Notes under the pieces: model-generated
Database searches by the model: none
The model's input: the letters and a program-made list of their open reading frames with translations, nothing else
Told to the model about the DNA's origin: nothing
Shown: positions 1 through 12,472 of the stretch, piece after piece
How the letters are laid out: each line of letters begins with the position of its first letter
Numbering within the stretch: the stretch's first letter is position 1
Program-made: the position numbers and the translations under genes
Assembly (NCBI GenBank): GCA_964019155.1
Contig: OZ025241.1
Coordinates: 2,540,559-2,604,558 of the forward strand
Reading direction: 5' to 3'
Length of the DNA stretch: 64,000 nt
Source: Osedax fenrisi
Taxonomy: Eukaryota; Annelida; Polychaeta; Sabellida; Siboglinidae

Positions 1-430
1 ATAATACTATAAAATTGATATATAAATGAAACAAATGAATATTATTATATATACAATATAATATTGTTACAATAAATATTATTTTAATTGTATTACAAAC
101 TGATCAGTACTATACTATACTGAGTACTATACAGTATATATTATTATAAACATTTGATAATAATTATAATTGTATTTTTAATATAAGCAATGATAATCAT
201 ATTTATTATACATATTTTGATTGCATTATAATTGTATCTACTAGATATTTTTTTTAGAAAAAACTGATATAATAAATAAAAACAGCAATCTTATCAAATA
301 TTTCTATTAATTTAAATACATAAATGCATCGGTAAATAACACATAATACATTACTAAATATTAATATTTTAATTTCTTGGTTAATTATTATCTATGTTAT
401 ATTATATTTATCAAATTAATTACAGAATGA
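1..430. other. AT-rich DNA, no gene seen
   Basis: Very AT-rich sequence with no long open frame and no recognisable element. Nothing specific can be supported. Confidence 0.6.
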
Positions 431-433
431 AGA

Positions 434-616
434 AAGGCTCGCAATGAAGGGAAGGAGTCGTTTCTTGCCTTACCAAGGCTCGTAAAACCATTTCAAGGAT
501 CAAATGTGTCAGAAGAAGAAGACAATTTCAATAGTAGGCATCACGAGTGCGATAATGGCAAGTCAGCGTCATTTGGATTTCTTAAAAAAAGATATCTGAT
601 ATTATTAAAACGATAA
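434..616 (+). CDS. possible terminal coding exon, unknown product
   Basis: A patch clearly richer in G and C than its surroundings. One frame stays open for about 57 codons up to a TAA at 614-616 and is rich in acidic and polar residues (it contains NVSEEEDNFNSRHHECDNG). An acceptor-like TTACAG lies just upstream at about 421-426, but the open frame meets a TGA directly after it, so the true acceptor would have to be a few bases further in. The product is not recognised. It could be the last exon of a gene to the left, or an old repeat. Confidence 0.3.
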   Translation, partial: KARNEGKESFLALPRLVKPFQGSNVSEEEDNFNSRHHECDNGKSASFGFLKKRYLILLKR

Positions 617-2737
617 GATACAGAGTTCCATAATCTACACTTGCATTGTTGTTTGATTTATATTAAATAATATATATATATATATATATAATTATGATGA
701 CAATGTTCTATTATGGCATGTAAGATCTAATAATGATATTATATATAATATAATCGAGAGATATGAAGTAGATTTAAGAAATATAAATATCAATATGATA
801 GATTTTATTTAAAATAAATAATGATAAAAGTAATAAACTATTTTTTATTTCAAAAAATATAAATTTATATATAAAAAATTAACTATATATCAAATAAATT
901 ATGTCAACAAATGATCATTAATTGTAAAGTAATTTTATATGCATCGTATACAATTATTCATCTAATAGTTTTCGTTAGATAAGCTTTTCTGCAATTCTTC
1001 CAATCTGTTATACATATATTATAATAACAAATAGAATATGTAATAAATAAAATATGATTATTTTCTTTCTATTAAATAAATATACTTTAATTAGCTTTCT
1101 AATTATGGGGGAACAATTATAGGGAAAGGGTTTGTTGTGGAAGAGTAGTTGGATTTAATAATTATTTAGATATGTCAGTGTTGTAAGGCAGTCTAGCTGT
1201 AGTAAGGGATATATGAGTGATTAGTAGTCTATGATTTGGCATAGTAGCAGTAGTTACTATAAAGGTTCTTCGTTCAATATATATAATTTAAATAATAATT
1301 AAAATGTAGTGTGATCTATAGATATTGTTAATTTTAATAAATGTATTTGAAATATTGGAGTTATATCAAGGTTTATTTTTCTAATAAAATATTAGTATTT
1401 AATAATAATATTACCTTTAAATGATAATTAGGTGTTGATAGCTTTTATTGGTTTTTGCAAGTCCCTAGTTCCACAAGATATCCATGTATTATTTCATAAT
1501 AGGGGGGTCGTAGTGTTGCCGACTCCTCATCGCATCCACTTTTTTATTAAGATGTGTCTTTCTCTAAATATAATTTGAATGCATTAATTATAATGTATAA
1601 TTGAATAATAATCATAATACTGTAGTTTAAAATTAAATTAAAAAATGTCAAGTAAATTCTGTTTTATATATATTAACATTTTATAATGTGCATATTGATA
1701 AATATACAAAATAATACTTAATAAATATAAATGTAATTATTAGCTTTATATTAAAATATATAATTTTATTATAACATATTATATCATATTGTAAGTTTAT
1801 ATATAACATGGAGTATTGTTATTCTATATGTATTTATTATTCTAATATATATCAAAATTGTATACAAATATTAATATATAATAATATGTTACATAACATA
1901 TCTGATTTCAATGAATTAAATTTAATATATTTATTTATTTTATATTATAATTTTAATACTATACATGTATATGTATTTACTAAATTATATTTGAATACTG
2001 TAATATTTATTAGAATTATAGAATGATATATATTCATTATATAAACTATTATTCTTATAAATGTGAATTGTATTAAAATGCAATGCTAATTATGTAATTA
2101 GAATGTATTCTATTAATTTTTTATGAGTCTGAATATACTGGTCAGTACAGTGTTACTAAATAGTCATATGGATATTGATTTTACTTTGATCTTTTATTTT
2201 GAATATACTGGTATAAAACAATTATAAAAGTATAGAGAAAAAATCAATATAGTAATTAATTTTACATTATGACTAATATTCTTTATCTTATTTTTCAGTA
2301 TACCATATTTTTCATATTTCCATTTTTATATAAGAGTGAAATACATTTAATAATAAAATATATTATTAATCTATATTTCAAGAATGTATTTCTACCTTTT
2401 CATATATTACTTATTATTACTTTTAATAATATATAGTTGATATTAATGATAAATAGATATCAATATAACACTATTTATTTAATATATATCCATTATAAAA
2501 ATTGTTCACATGTAGATTACTAAATTACATTATAAAATTAAAAGCACTACTAGATATAATTAATCTAAATATGAGACATATATATCAATGTGTAAATCAA
2601 CATGTAATATAAATTATCTAATCAACTATGAATAAAATCTCATAATAAGTATTATTCAATAAACTTGATATATGTGTATGTAATATGTATATATTTTGTT
2701 ATTTAGAAATAAATTTATAAAAATTACTAAAGTACCT

Positions 2738-2777
<40 letters not shown>

Positions 2778-3188
2778 CGACAAAATATAATACGGTTCTT
2801 TGAGATTTTCAAGAAATAAATTTACACCATATCGTCCAATATTAATACCTCATATATATAAGAGATTATAATATTGATAACAAAATTATGCTGATATTGT
2901 AAGTATATAATAGGTAGAAGTCAATGCGTAGGAAAAAAGTTAAATCGTACACTTGGTTTAAGTATATTTTACTGTTTTTTTTGGTACAAAATTATGGTAT
3001 TATATATAAACAGTATTGGTAAGACTATATGGAGCGATTATCAATACTATTCGATTCTAAAGTGTACAAGTGCTATTTATATAGTATATAGAGAGATTAA
3101 ATTTAATAGTTGCATAAGATTGTATATAATAGAGCATTCAAAAGTTGTTTATCAGTTTTTTATTTACTATATTAAAAATGTTAGCCAT
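617..3188. other. AT-rich DNA with short microsatellites
   Basis: Mostly featureless AT-rich sequence. It holds a (TA)n tract near 668-690 and a (TA)n-(TG)n tract near 2742-2777. A slightly GC-richer patch at about 1440-1560 has a short open frame on the plus strand that resembles nothing I know. The two open frames near 1808-2026 and 2994-3191 have the composition of the surrounding noise. Confidence 0.5.
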
Positions 3189-3448
3189 TAATCTCGTACG
3201 ACTTATTAAATTTAGTTTATTTTATAAGTGTTGTATATAAATTTGATAGTAAAATTGTCTAAATTTCTCCTCTATAGATTATAGTCTTTATTTATATTAA
3301 TATATTATATTTGGAATCAATATTGCAATCAATGAAATTATAAATATTTGAATAATAATGAATGATTATTAAATAAACTTAATTTAATAAGTCGTCCTAG
3401 ATTACTTAAAAAGTCTTACAAATTTACTAAATAAGTCGTACGAGATTA
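3189..3448. mobile_element. small TIR element (MITE) with TA flanks
   Basis: The left end reads TA then ATCTCGTACGACTTATT from 3191; the right end is its reverse complement (AATAAGTCGTACGAGAT) ending at 3446, followed by TA. A degenerate internal copy of the end lies at about 3388-3406. There is no coding capacity. TIRs with a TA duplication are the pattern of Tc1/mariner-type non-autonomous elements; that family link is inferred. Confidence 0.6.
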
Positions 3449-4840
3449 CTGGTATTCTTAGAATGACTATTAACTATGAATATTTAATACAAATAAATAA
3501 TAATATTATATTTAATGACTTACGTATAATATATTATAGTTAAATGGAACAGGTTCTAAAATATAGAAACATACATAGTATTATCAATTATAAAATAATG
3601 GAAGCAATATTATTTTTAAAATATAGTTACAAAGGTACATCTAAATATATGTAATGTATACTATAATAGTGTAGTATTATACTAAATATATTAATCATAA
3701 TTTAATTATATATTAATTAAATTAAAATGACATGAGTTAAATATTTATAGTTGGTTACATTTAAAGAATAATGCATACGAAATGAATTATCGTATAAAGC
3801 TTCAATTATATTAATATATAATTGTAATATCTATATATGTAATATAATATATCGGAGTAATAGCAGCAGATATTAAATATATTTCATATTTAAATTAGAA
3901 TCTAAATTATTGAGATTATTAATATCCTTCTAAATAGAAAATAGAAATTGGTATACCTTTTATATGCTTATACTTATTATACTTAACAGTGCAAACACAT
4001 ATATTTATAAGAAAATTTGACAGTTATAATTTTATTATTATATCTATTTTAAATTATAATTGAAGAAAGTATAATGAATAAAATATAAACACTAATTTCT
4101 AGAATATATATATATATATTTTTAATATATTATATTATTTATAAATAATTATAATTATCATACTTATTATATAATCATTATAATAATGTAGTCAAACTTG
4201 TGACAAAACTATAAAACCTATGCAATTTTAAATTGAATTTAGCGATTTATTTAGAATAACTTATTTCGTTATTTAATGCCCTAACGTGATTCTATTTTTT
4301 AATATTGACATCTATAACTCTTTTAAATTATAATATAATAGTATATAGTGTAATTATTTATACACACTGGCTATATTTCATCATGTTCGGATATAATTGT
4401 GTAATTATTAAATAATTATATAATTTTAATATTTTAATTTATAATTATTATATTTCTAATTATTATAATGATAAAGTATTACGGGTTAAATTATCTAAAC
4501 ATAAAAACAAATAATATAATAATACTAACAGACAAAATATTTCTTTTATAATATCCGATTTATTGAATTAATTACTTTGTCGTAATTATAATATTTGAGT
4601 TTTTAAAAAAGATTTTGATCAAATTATCACATTTGCTGGTGTTATTCTTTATTATATGATATTTGTTTAAAGTATTGTCCAAACATAATTGAAATTAAAC
4701 GTATAGGAATCTTCGTTAAATCTAAGTTTGCAGTTTTGCATGATAATTGAACGTAAATGATCATTTATATTTAATTAATTTGAAATTATAATTTGTGTTA
4801 TTATTTACATTTATTAATTAAAAATCATCATTATCTGTGT
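3449..4840. other. AT-rich DNA, no gene seen
   Basis: AT-rich sequence with a short (TA)n near 4107-4120 and no supported gene or element. Confidence 0.5.
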
Positions 4841-5259
4841 AAAGTTCGCCTCGGTTCACTGATTTAGGGTCAATTTGTCGCATTTACTAGCGAGTAATCA
4901 TATTCCCCTGTCACATTACAATTCCCCCATATGACTCGTGACAATTCCCCTTCGAAATCGACGGGGACGATTGTCAATCAACTGCGCAATGTATTTAGAT
5001 AGGAGTTTATCACGTGACTTTTCCCCTGAGGTGGGCGTTTAGCGTTACAAAACCGCAGCCAGAAACAGCTCTGTGAGATTTGTATCTCAACAGGTTTACG
5101 ATAAGTGTGCCACCTTAAAAATACCTTAACAACATACCCGAAGCTCTCTGTTGACACAGACCCCGCCCATCAATAGCACCGCCCCCACTCCGTCACTAAC
5201 CCTCACATATCTTTTTGTAGTGAATCGTGATTGTAACGAGATAGCATTATATATATACC
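4841..5259. promoter_or_regulatory. GC-rich island, possible regulatory region
   Basis: About 420 bp of much higher GC content than the flanks. It holds three ATTCCCC-type motifs (about 4900-4950), a CACGTG E-box in TATCACGTGAC (about 5010-5020) and CCCGCCC/CCGCCCCC boxes near 5161-5185. No frame is convincingly coding. A promoter or CpG-island role is inferred from composition and motifs only; the tail of an unrecognised repeat is an alternative. Confidence 0.25.
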
Positions 5260-5290
5260 CATAGAGAACGAAGTGACTTCGTTCTCTATG
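5260..5290. repeat. perfect 15-bp-arm hairpin
   Basis: The arm CATAGAGAACGAAGT at 5260-5274, one G, then its exact reverse complement at 5276-5290. Similar TATATACCC sequence lies on both outer sides. It could be the centre of a foldback element. Confidence 0.8.
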
Positions 5291-5511
5291 TATATACCCG
5301 TCCAATTATGTATCTTTGATTATTAATTTTATATATATATACGTGTGTTTAGAATACAAATCGGTCTCGACTATATTCCGAAGACGTCATTGGATAATAA
5401 CCATATAGCTAGAGATAAACTACCTTTCTCTCTAGCTCTATGATAATACCCGATAGCTAGGTGTTACTCTAACAGAGAGAAAGAGTAGACGATATCCCGA
5501 TGAATAAATTA

Positions 5512-5752
5512 CCGATACGGACTATGCTGATGATATCGCCGTAACAAGTAATAGGTATAGAGTATACTATGAAAGATGCTAATATATTATTACTGAAAAT
5601 AGAATCAGCCACAAAATAAATTGGATTTTACATTAACATTGACAAATGGAATATATCATTATCAATCAGTATAACAACATGAACATGAAAAGTATCTGTG
5701 GAAGTGTGATAAATCGAGTAGAAGATTTCAAATATCTAGGAATATATGTTAT
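5512..5752 (+). pseudogene. RTE-like LINE reverse transcriptase fragment
   Basis: The plus strand encodes DTDYADDIAVTSN with the RT catalytic YADD at 5523-5534. After a stop and a frame change come LLKIESATK, IGFYINIDKW and VINRVEDFKYLGIYV, the usual order of the RTE-like RT palm and thumb. The piece ends at a (TA)n tract. Endonuclease and C-terminus are absent. It is the same broad family as the copy at 18.7-21.8 kb and is dead. Confidence 0.7.
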
Positions 5753-6437
5753 ATGTATATATATATATATATATGAATATATATATATATGTATATAAGA
5801 TCAACACATAACAGATATTAATATAAGGTAAAGCCTGCAGGCTGTCCATTCAGTCCTATGATGTCCATAGACAGCATAAAATAGTATGACTATAATATGG
5901 AAATCAAATATAGGTACCTACTGTACTCTTAAATCCTACTCTTAAAATAAAATTTTTCAGAACTGCAGTAAATTTAACATAAATTTAACTTATATAATAT
6001 AATTTATATAGTAACATTATAATAATGTACACATCTTTCACTGAGAATATATACCAATCCGATAAAACAATATATTCGTCCTTTTAGACGCTCTGCGCCT
6101 AAAAGTTCTGAAATTAATTCATCGCTTTGATGACAATTTGAGCCCAAAAGCGTCGAATTATGCTATTGTAATTTGGGCGCTGCAGCGTCAATAAGCGACG
6201 AATTTTCTCCTAAAATCCTATTGTACTTTGCTACATATGCTTTGTGTAGAAATGTTTGATACACTAACAATAAAGAGTTTGGTACACTCAAGGCTATGGT
6301 TAACCCATATGGGCTACCCTGCAGCATCCTTCATTTGTTGATTCTCATCATTACTTATAGTAATAAGTTTATTAATTTATTGATTACTAATCACTTGTTC
6401 GATATATTAGCTAATATTATTATAAAAAAAAAAAATT

Positions 6438-6905
6438 CAGTAGGGCTAACTCCGATAGGGCTAACTACGATATGGCTAATCCAGATAGGGCTAACTACGA
6501 CAGGGCTAATTCATATAGGGTTAACTACGATAGGGCTAACTCCGATAGGGCTAATTCATATAGGGCTAACTCCGTAGGGCTAATTCAGATAGGGCTAACT
6601 CCGATAGCGCTAATTCAAATAGGGCTAACTCCGTAGGGCTAACTACGATAGGGCTAATTATGATAGGGCTAACTCCGGTAGGGCTAACTACGATATGGCT
6701 AGTTCAGATAGGGTTAACTCCGATAGGGCTAATTCAGATAGATCTAACTCCGATAGGGCTAATTCATATAGGGCTAACTACGATATGGCTAATAAAGATA
6801 TGGCTAACTCCGATAGGGCTAAATCCGATAGGGCTAACTCCGATAGGGCTAATTCTGATAGGGCTAACTCCGTAGTGCTAACTACGATAGGGCTAATTCA
6901 AATCG
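6438..6905. repeat. 15-bp minisatellite, about 31 units
   Basis: Tandem units of the form AGGGCTAACTCCGAT, with variants ending TACGAT, TCATAT or TCAGAT and a few 14-bp units. Because the unit is a multiple of three, it gives spurious repetitive open frames (IGLTP and SDRAN repeats). It is a minisatellite, not a gene. Confidence 0.9.
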
Positions 6906-6954
6906 AATTAAGTATACAAATCTAGAGAAACACTCATGTTTGACCATCTAATCA

Positions 6955-7340
6955 GATAAACTAGTTTGAAAATCAAGTATGATACGACAATCTATAGATT
7001 GTTATTTATAAAATTATAATTTTATAAAATATATAAAATTATAATTTTACAATCTATTTCGACAATCGAGTACGACAAATCTAATCTAGAATGACAATCT
7101 AGTTTGCATTCAAGTATGAAAATCTAATCCGAATAAAATCTAATCACATAAACAAATTCGACATCAAGTATGATAATTTAATTCGATAAGAAAATATAAT
7201 CTAGTACGACAAGTCAGGTATACTAATACAATATAATGTTGTAATCAAGTACGACAAATCGAATAAAGTATAAAAATCTAGTTCGCACTCAATTTCAAAA
7301 ATATATATCCTAATCATGTAAACAAGTTTTACTATATTGT
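6955..7340. repeat. degenerate short tandem repeat
   Basis: Loose repeats of a TCAAGTACGACAAATCTA-like motif, for example near 7060-7095, 7200-7215 and 7245-7262. Spacing is irregular. It adjoins the 15-bp minisatellite but has a different unit. Confidence 0.5.
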
Positions 7341-7458
7341 ATGATAAATCGAATTTGAATAGTTTAGGATATTTCAGATGATTCAGATGTTTCGAAACAT
7401 AAATTGTTGATGTTTCAGTTGTTTCGAAGCAATACATTTTGGCTCATTTAGATCACTA

Positions 7459-7501
<43 letters not shown>
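7459..7501. repeat. (TA)n microsatellite
   Basis: Uninterrupted TA dinucleotide array. Confidence 0.95.
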
Positions 7502-7502
<1 letters not shown>

Positions 7503-7559
7503 TTATATTAAGAAATATTATCACCAGTAAATAGTTTATTATTTTTGTATTGACAACAA

Positions 7560-7732
7560 TTAATCGCGGTCTATTTCATTAATTTCTGTGATTTTCTCGT
7601 ACAATCCCTTATCCGATAGTACAGAGAAATGGTCAGACTCCGTTAGTGTCAGGGTCTCCAAGGTCATCGAAGGCTTGATCTGACCCTTCCACGAAAGGTA
7701 GGCGTATTCTAGACTACGTTTTTCCAAGAATC
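7560..7732 (-). CDS. possible last coding exon of a host gene
   Basis: On the minus strand a pyrimidine-rich stretch ends in TACATAG (acceptor AG at 7733-7734). It is followed by GA and 56 open codons to a TAA at 7560-7562. An AATAAA lies about 20 bases past the stop (7535-7540). The segment is undecayed and much richer in GC than its flanks. It contains the motif TESDHFSVLSDKGLYEKITE; an Asp-His-Phe near the C-terminus would fit the catalytic His of an alpha/beta hydrolase such as an arylformamidase, but that is a weak guess. Upstream exons would lie at higher coordinates. A (TTA)n tract sits just outside the acceptor. Confidence 0.4.
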
Positions 7733-7762
7733 CTATGTACGGGGGTGGGGATCGTATTATTA

Positions 7763-8129
7763 TTATTATTATTAAATTGTATTTAAACACTTTTTAAACA
7801 TAAAATAAACGTTAACAAAGGTGTGTACACATTCATAAATATAATATTATACACAAATATACAGGTGTTGTACACAACATCGCCAGTGTTATCAATAATA
7901 ACGATACTAATACTTATTATAATGATAATATAATGCGAACACAATGTTAAAATCATAGAAAAATATGTTATATATACATCATTTCATATAAATAATCATG
8001 ATGGATGATATCAAAAATAGTGTAATCTAATAAATATATTTCATGTAAACAATGCCCGATATATTCAATTATGTTTCGAATTAAATAAGTTAGTACGGTT
8101 ATGCATTGGTGTATTAATATGCATACATG

Positions 8130-8177
<48 letters not shown>

Positions 8178-8431
8178 TATATACTATATACTATATATAC
8201 TATAGTAACAAAATAGTAAGATATCGGCTATATTGTCAATAACTAATATTTTTTCAATTATTAACATAGATTGGTAAATAACTATTTTAATTTAAACTAA
8301 TTTACCTTTAAGATACATTTTGCAACTATGATCATTATAAATATGTATCTTATCTTCTCTTATTGATTATAACTATTTTTATGAGACAAATATATATATA
8401 TATATATATATATATTTATTTATACAGATAT
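7763..8431. other. AT-rich DNA with (TA)n arrays
   Basis: No gene seen. It contains long (TA)n arrays at about 8130-8177 and 8393-8415, the second directly before the LINE. Confidence 0.7.
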
Positions 8432-8741
8432 AAAGTATGTATGTCACCCTTACGGTGGAGTGTCGACGCCGATAGGGCTCGTCCCCAGGTTGCGGATAGG
8501 GGAATGACCTATATAGGGGGTTAGCTGCGAACTAAAATAAACAGCCGCGGACAAAACGACACACATGTTGCCTTGCAGGAACCCATTGGATTGGGAAAGG
8601 CTAAGGGAAAAAGCCCTGACAGAAACCGGGAACGAGAGGTTCTCTTAGGCGGTCACTAATCATTATGTTTAGTAGCCGGCGCCTTTCACCTAGAATGTCC
8701 TTGAGCAAGTTTCTAGGTTAAATTGTCTCAAAAATAAACAC

Positions 8742-9559
8742 ATGAATACAAATACAAGAATGGCCCTCAGTCCCGGGCAAATAGAGGGTGCGAATAATCT
8801 CCCGGTTAGGACGGCTACATGGAACACTAGAACACTAATTGATAATGATATTATTGACTTATTAATAAACGAAATTGAACGAATGGAAATTGATATAATT
8901 GGCATAACTGAGACACATTGGACAACAGATATACCTACGATATGGGAGAAAGATTAACACGTCATCATTCACTCACCACGACAAGACGGTATACACAGCC
9001 AAGGTGTCGCTTTAATACTGAATAAAAAACTAAGTGAGCAGATGATTAACTATGAGTGTATATCAAGCAGATTATTGAAGGTTACCATAGAAATTAGATC
9101 AGATAGAATAACATACTTTGTTGTATACGCCCCAGACTCTAGCTACGAAGATACACATGTAGAAGAATTTTTTGGAACGTTACAAGATGAGATTAACATC
9201 CTTCCACCAAGTTAACATATTGTACTACTAGGTGATTTTAACGCATCAGTAGGAAGCCAAATGCAAGACATCTGGCCAGAAGTAGTTGGGAGTTATGGTG
9301 TAGGAAAACACAATGAACGATGTGTTAAACTACTTCAATTCTGTGCAATAAACAATCTATTTATAGCAAACACAATATTTAAGCACAAATAAATGCGAAG
9401 ATACACATGGACTTCACCAAAACAGACAGAGATGCAAATTGATTTTATTATAATGTCTAAGAAACTAAAAACTACTCTTAAAAACTGCAGAACCTATAAC
9501 TCTGCCGCAGATCACTCACTTGTCATTGCAAACTTAGTTATGAAAAAACCAAAAAAATG
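8742..9559 (+). pseudogene. LINE endonuclease domain (decayed)
   Basis: One frame, broken only by stops, carries the order of an AP-type LINE endonuclease: RTATWNTRTL (Asn motif), IIGITETHW (Glu motif), VVYAPDSS, VLLGDFNASVG (Asp/Asn motif), YTWTSPKQTEMQIDFI and AADHSLV (catalytic His). In intact elements this domain nicks target DNA to prime reverse transcription. Stops near 8955, 9214, 9391 and 9557 interrupt it. The start at 8742 is the first ATG in the frame before the domain. Confidence 0.8.
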
Positions 9560-11309
9560 AAACATATAGCAAAAAAACCACTAAAACGTTATGACACCGA
9601 TAAACTGCAAAGCAAGGAAACATCCAAAAAGTTTGCTTCGATAATAGGAGAAGGATTTGCTAACCTATTAGTCGATGAGATGACTCCAAATGAATTTTAC
9701 ATTAAATTCAAAAAAATCGTACATACAGCAGTTGAAAAAGAAATCGGACATAAACGACATAACGAAATACCCGGTCTCTCAAGCGAGGTAAAAGACTTAT
9801 GTGAACAACGAAGAAGCGCTAAAATAATGATGTTACAAAACCAGTGTAATGAAGAGTATACAAATAACTATAGAGAATTAAATAAAAGAGTAATAGCAGA
9901 AGTAAAAAAACAAAAGAATAATAATTTAAGTGACAAAATATCTGAAATGGAAGAAAATTTTAAAAAGAATTATACACATAAACTATCCAAACAAGTTCGT
10001 GAACTAGAAGGAAAGAGATACAGATCTATATGTGCTATGAAAGACTCCCAAGGTAATCTAAAGACGAAAAAGCAAGATGTATTGCATATCTGGAAAACAC
10101 ACTTTGAGAAACACCTAAATACACAATTCAAACACGACGAAAATGCTCTGCAATAATTTGACTCAGTAGATGTTTATAATGAAAACATACCGCCAATAAC
10201 TGAACAAGAATTTAAGTACTCAATAAAACAGCTAGCCAACAGAAAGTCACCTGGGGTTGATGCAATAACTTCTGAATTGATAAAAGCTGGAGGTGATATT
10301 ATGACTAAAACATTAACAAACTTGTTTAATAAAATAATTGTGACAGATAATCCACCAAATGGCTGGTCTAAGATGATAATAACACCTATCCACAAAAAAA
10401 GGTGACAAACTGAACGCCGCAAACTCTAGAGCCATTGCACTATTACCAATACCAGGTAAAATATTCTGCAAAATATTGATGAACAGATGCTCGCACATAA
10501 TTGAATCATCAATGAGTGACTCTCAATTCGGTTTTAGGCCTGGTAGAGGAACAACGGATGCTATATTTATTATAAGGCAGTTGATCGAGAAAGCAAAAGA
10601 GCACCAAATACCGCTCCATTTCCACTTTATTGACTTTAAAGCAGAATTTGACACTATTTGGAGAGAGGCACTTTGGAAGATGCTGCTTAAGATAGGTATC
10701 CCAAATAAATTTGTCGAGATAATCAAAAATCTATATGATAAAACGGAATGCTCCATAATAGCTGGAGGAGAACTATCGGACTGGTTCCCAGTTAATATTG
10801 GCGTGAGACAAGGCTGTATTATGTCACCAAGTTTATTCAACATATTCCTGGAATATGTAATGAAGGGTGTTAAAAGTTTGAACCGTGACTTTCAATTAAA
10901 CGAAAATATTTCTGTTGATATCAGATACGCAGACTATACGACACTCATATCTGCTGTATTTGAAAAACTGCAACTATCTACATTGGAACTTGAACAAGAT
11001 TGTCAAAAATGGGGTTTGAAGATAAATCCTCTTAAATGCGCAATAATGAAACCAGATAGCAATGCTGAAATTGAAATCGACAACAACGTGGTTCCCAAAG
11101 TTTCCAAGTTCAAAGTTCTGGGTAGTCTTGTTCCAGACTGCTCCTCAGATATTCAACACCGAATATCAATGGCAGCACAAGCTTTTGGTCGACTGAGGAC
11201 GATATGGTCATCAAAAGACGTATCAATATATCTTAAGACTAGACTCTACGGAGCACTCATTCTGCCGATTGCCACATACGGTTCAGAGTCATGGACTACA
11301 AGACGAAAA
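9557..11309 (+). pseudogene. LINE reverse transcriptase domain (decayed)
   Basis: A charged linker (9557-10153) is followed by the RT: QLANRKSPGVDAITSELIKA, then WSKMIITPIHKK, then after a one-base shift in an A-run SDSQFGFRPGRGTTDAIF, FHFIDFKAEFDTIW, VRQGCIMSPSLFNIFLEYV, IRYADYTTLIS and the thumb. The catalytic YADD reads YADY here, so the second Asp is lost, and a stop at about 10154 splits the linker from the RT. The copy cannot be active. Confidence 0.85.
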
Positions 11310-11672
11310 TAAATAGATGCGCTACTAGTGTTTGAAATGAAATACCTTAGAGCTATACTCCGGATAACTAGGTCTGATAGACTCAGAAACACCAGGGTAC
11401 GAAAGAAACTAAACATAAGCGAGACGATAGAAGACATCGTTCTTAAAAGAAGACTTCGCTGGTTTGATCATGTTGTCAGGAATACGTCAACACTACATTC
11501 CAGCTACAAGCTAGATTTCAACAAAAAGAGACCAAGAGGACGCCCGCCAAAAATATGGTCTGATGGCATAAGGGAACAGTGCGGTGAGTCACTATTAAAT
11601 ATAGAGATACGAGCCAAACGACGAGATGCCTTCGGAAACTATGTATTCATGTGGAAAGCAAAGGGACGATAA
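11310..11672 (+). pseudogene. LINE C-terminal region
   Basis: Continues the RT frame after the TAA at about 11310: FEMKYLRAILRITRSDR, then LKRRLRWFDHVVR and KKRPRGRPPKIWSDGIREQC. The RRLRWF-HV and RGRPPK-W-D motifs are typical of the C-terminus of RTE-like endonuclease-reverse transcriptases. It ends in TAA near 11672, followed by a short 3' UTR. Confidence 0.8.
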
Positions 11673-11700
11673 TCCTACGCATTTAAGTCAAGTAAGTCAA

Positions 11701-12297
11701 GAGTATGTATAATATATAAGTAAGTATAATATCGGATAATATAATAACAAATAAAACTCACTTTAATATAGGTACATACAATAGTTAACAATACATATTT
11801 AACACTCCCTATCTATGAAATGTAATTAATACCTACTTCCTAGCGCTGTTTGCATTACTATAGTTATTACTATCGGTATACCGAAATCACAGAAATATAT
11901 TTAGGTTTGCAGAAATTTTCAATAACAAATTGTTTTCATTGTTCTATTAAATTACATGAAATGTAAATTAGCTTTTATTCGTTACATAGATATATAGCAT
12001 TTAAAACCTACATATCTTATCGATTTGTTACATATTAGTTATGAACACTTGGTTTTCATCATATAAATAATAATTTAAAACATTATTTATATTTTAAATA
12101 TGTATATTTTTATACGAATTTACATTACAAATAACACATTTTTCTGAAAATTTAACTTATATTCTATATATGCTATATAGGTGGCGCTGTACATGTTTTA
12201 TTTTGAAATTGAATTACGCGATTTCGTGTTGGATTTATATATTTTTGTAGAAAAATCTTTAATATAGGTATATTAGGTATGCCATTAGGTATATATG

Positions 12298-12325
<28 letters not shown>
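11701..12325. other. AT-rich DNA between two mobile elements
   Basis: No gene seen. A (TA)n tract at about 12303-12328 adjoins the next element. Confidence 0.6.
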
Positions 12326-12328
<3 letters not shown>

Positions 12329-12357
12329 TAGTGCTGTAAAATTTCAAATACTTGGTT

Positions 12358-12472
12358 GTTCTCGAGAACATCAAATCTTAAAATTTGTGTTCTCGAGAAC
12401 TTCAAATCTTTAAAAAAATATCAAGTTCTCGAGAACATCAAATCTCTCATATTTAGGTATGTTCTCGAGAAC
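12358..12472. repeat. four copies of a 12-bp palindrome
   Basis: GTTCTCGAGAAC occurs at 12358-12369, 12389-12400, 12425-12436 and 12461-12472, each followed by (A/T)TCAAATCT. They lie in the left subterminal region of the TIR element and could be protein-binding sites; that role is inferred. Confidence 0.85.

Larger units (their letters stand above)
8432..11700 (+). mobile_element. RTE-like LINE, nearly full length, inactive
   Basis: A 3.27-kb element between AT-rich flanks: a GC-richer 5' UTR (8441-8741), an apurinic-type endonuclease, a reverse transcriptase and a C-terminal region, then a short 3' UTR ending in AAGTAAGT-like repeats. The length is typical of RTE-clade LINEs. In-frame stops occur near 8955, 9214, 9391, 9557, 10154 and 11310, and a frameshift lies in an A-run at about 10394. 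The 5' UTR block CGGATAGGGGA ... GGTTAGCTGCGAA is shared with the minus-strand copy at 18.7-21.8 kb. Clade assignment rests on motif style, not a tree. Confidence 0.85.

Noticed and set aside
6296..6925. IGLTP and SDRAN repeat proteins
   Set aside because: Frames of the 15-bp minisatellite.
7560..7732. Naming the exon as kynurenine formamidase
   Set aside because: Only a C-terminal DHF motif and general spacing suggest it. There is no nucleophile Ser motif or upstream exon to support a name.
12358..12472. Heat-shock or steroid-receptor elements
   Set aside because: GTTCTCGAGAAC has a four-base gap between TTC and GAA and lacks the nGAAn array spacing; its setting inside a TIR element is a better explanation.
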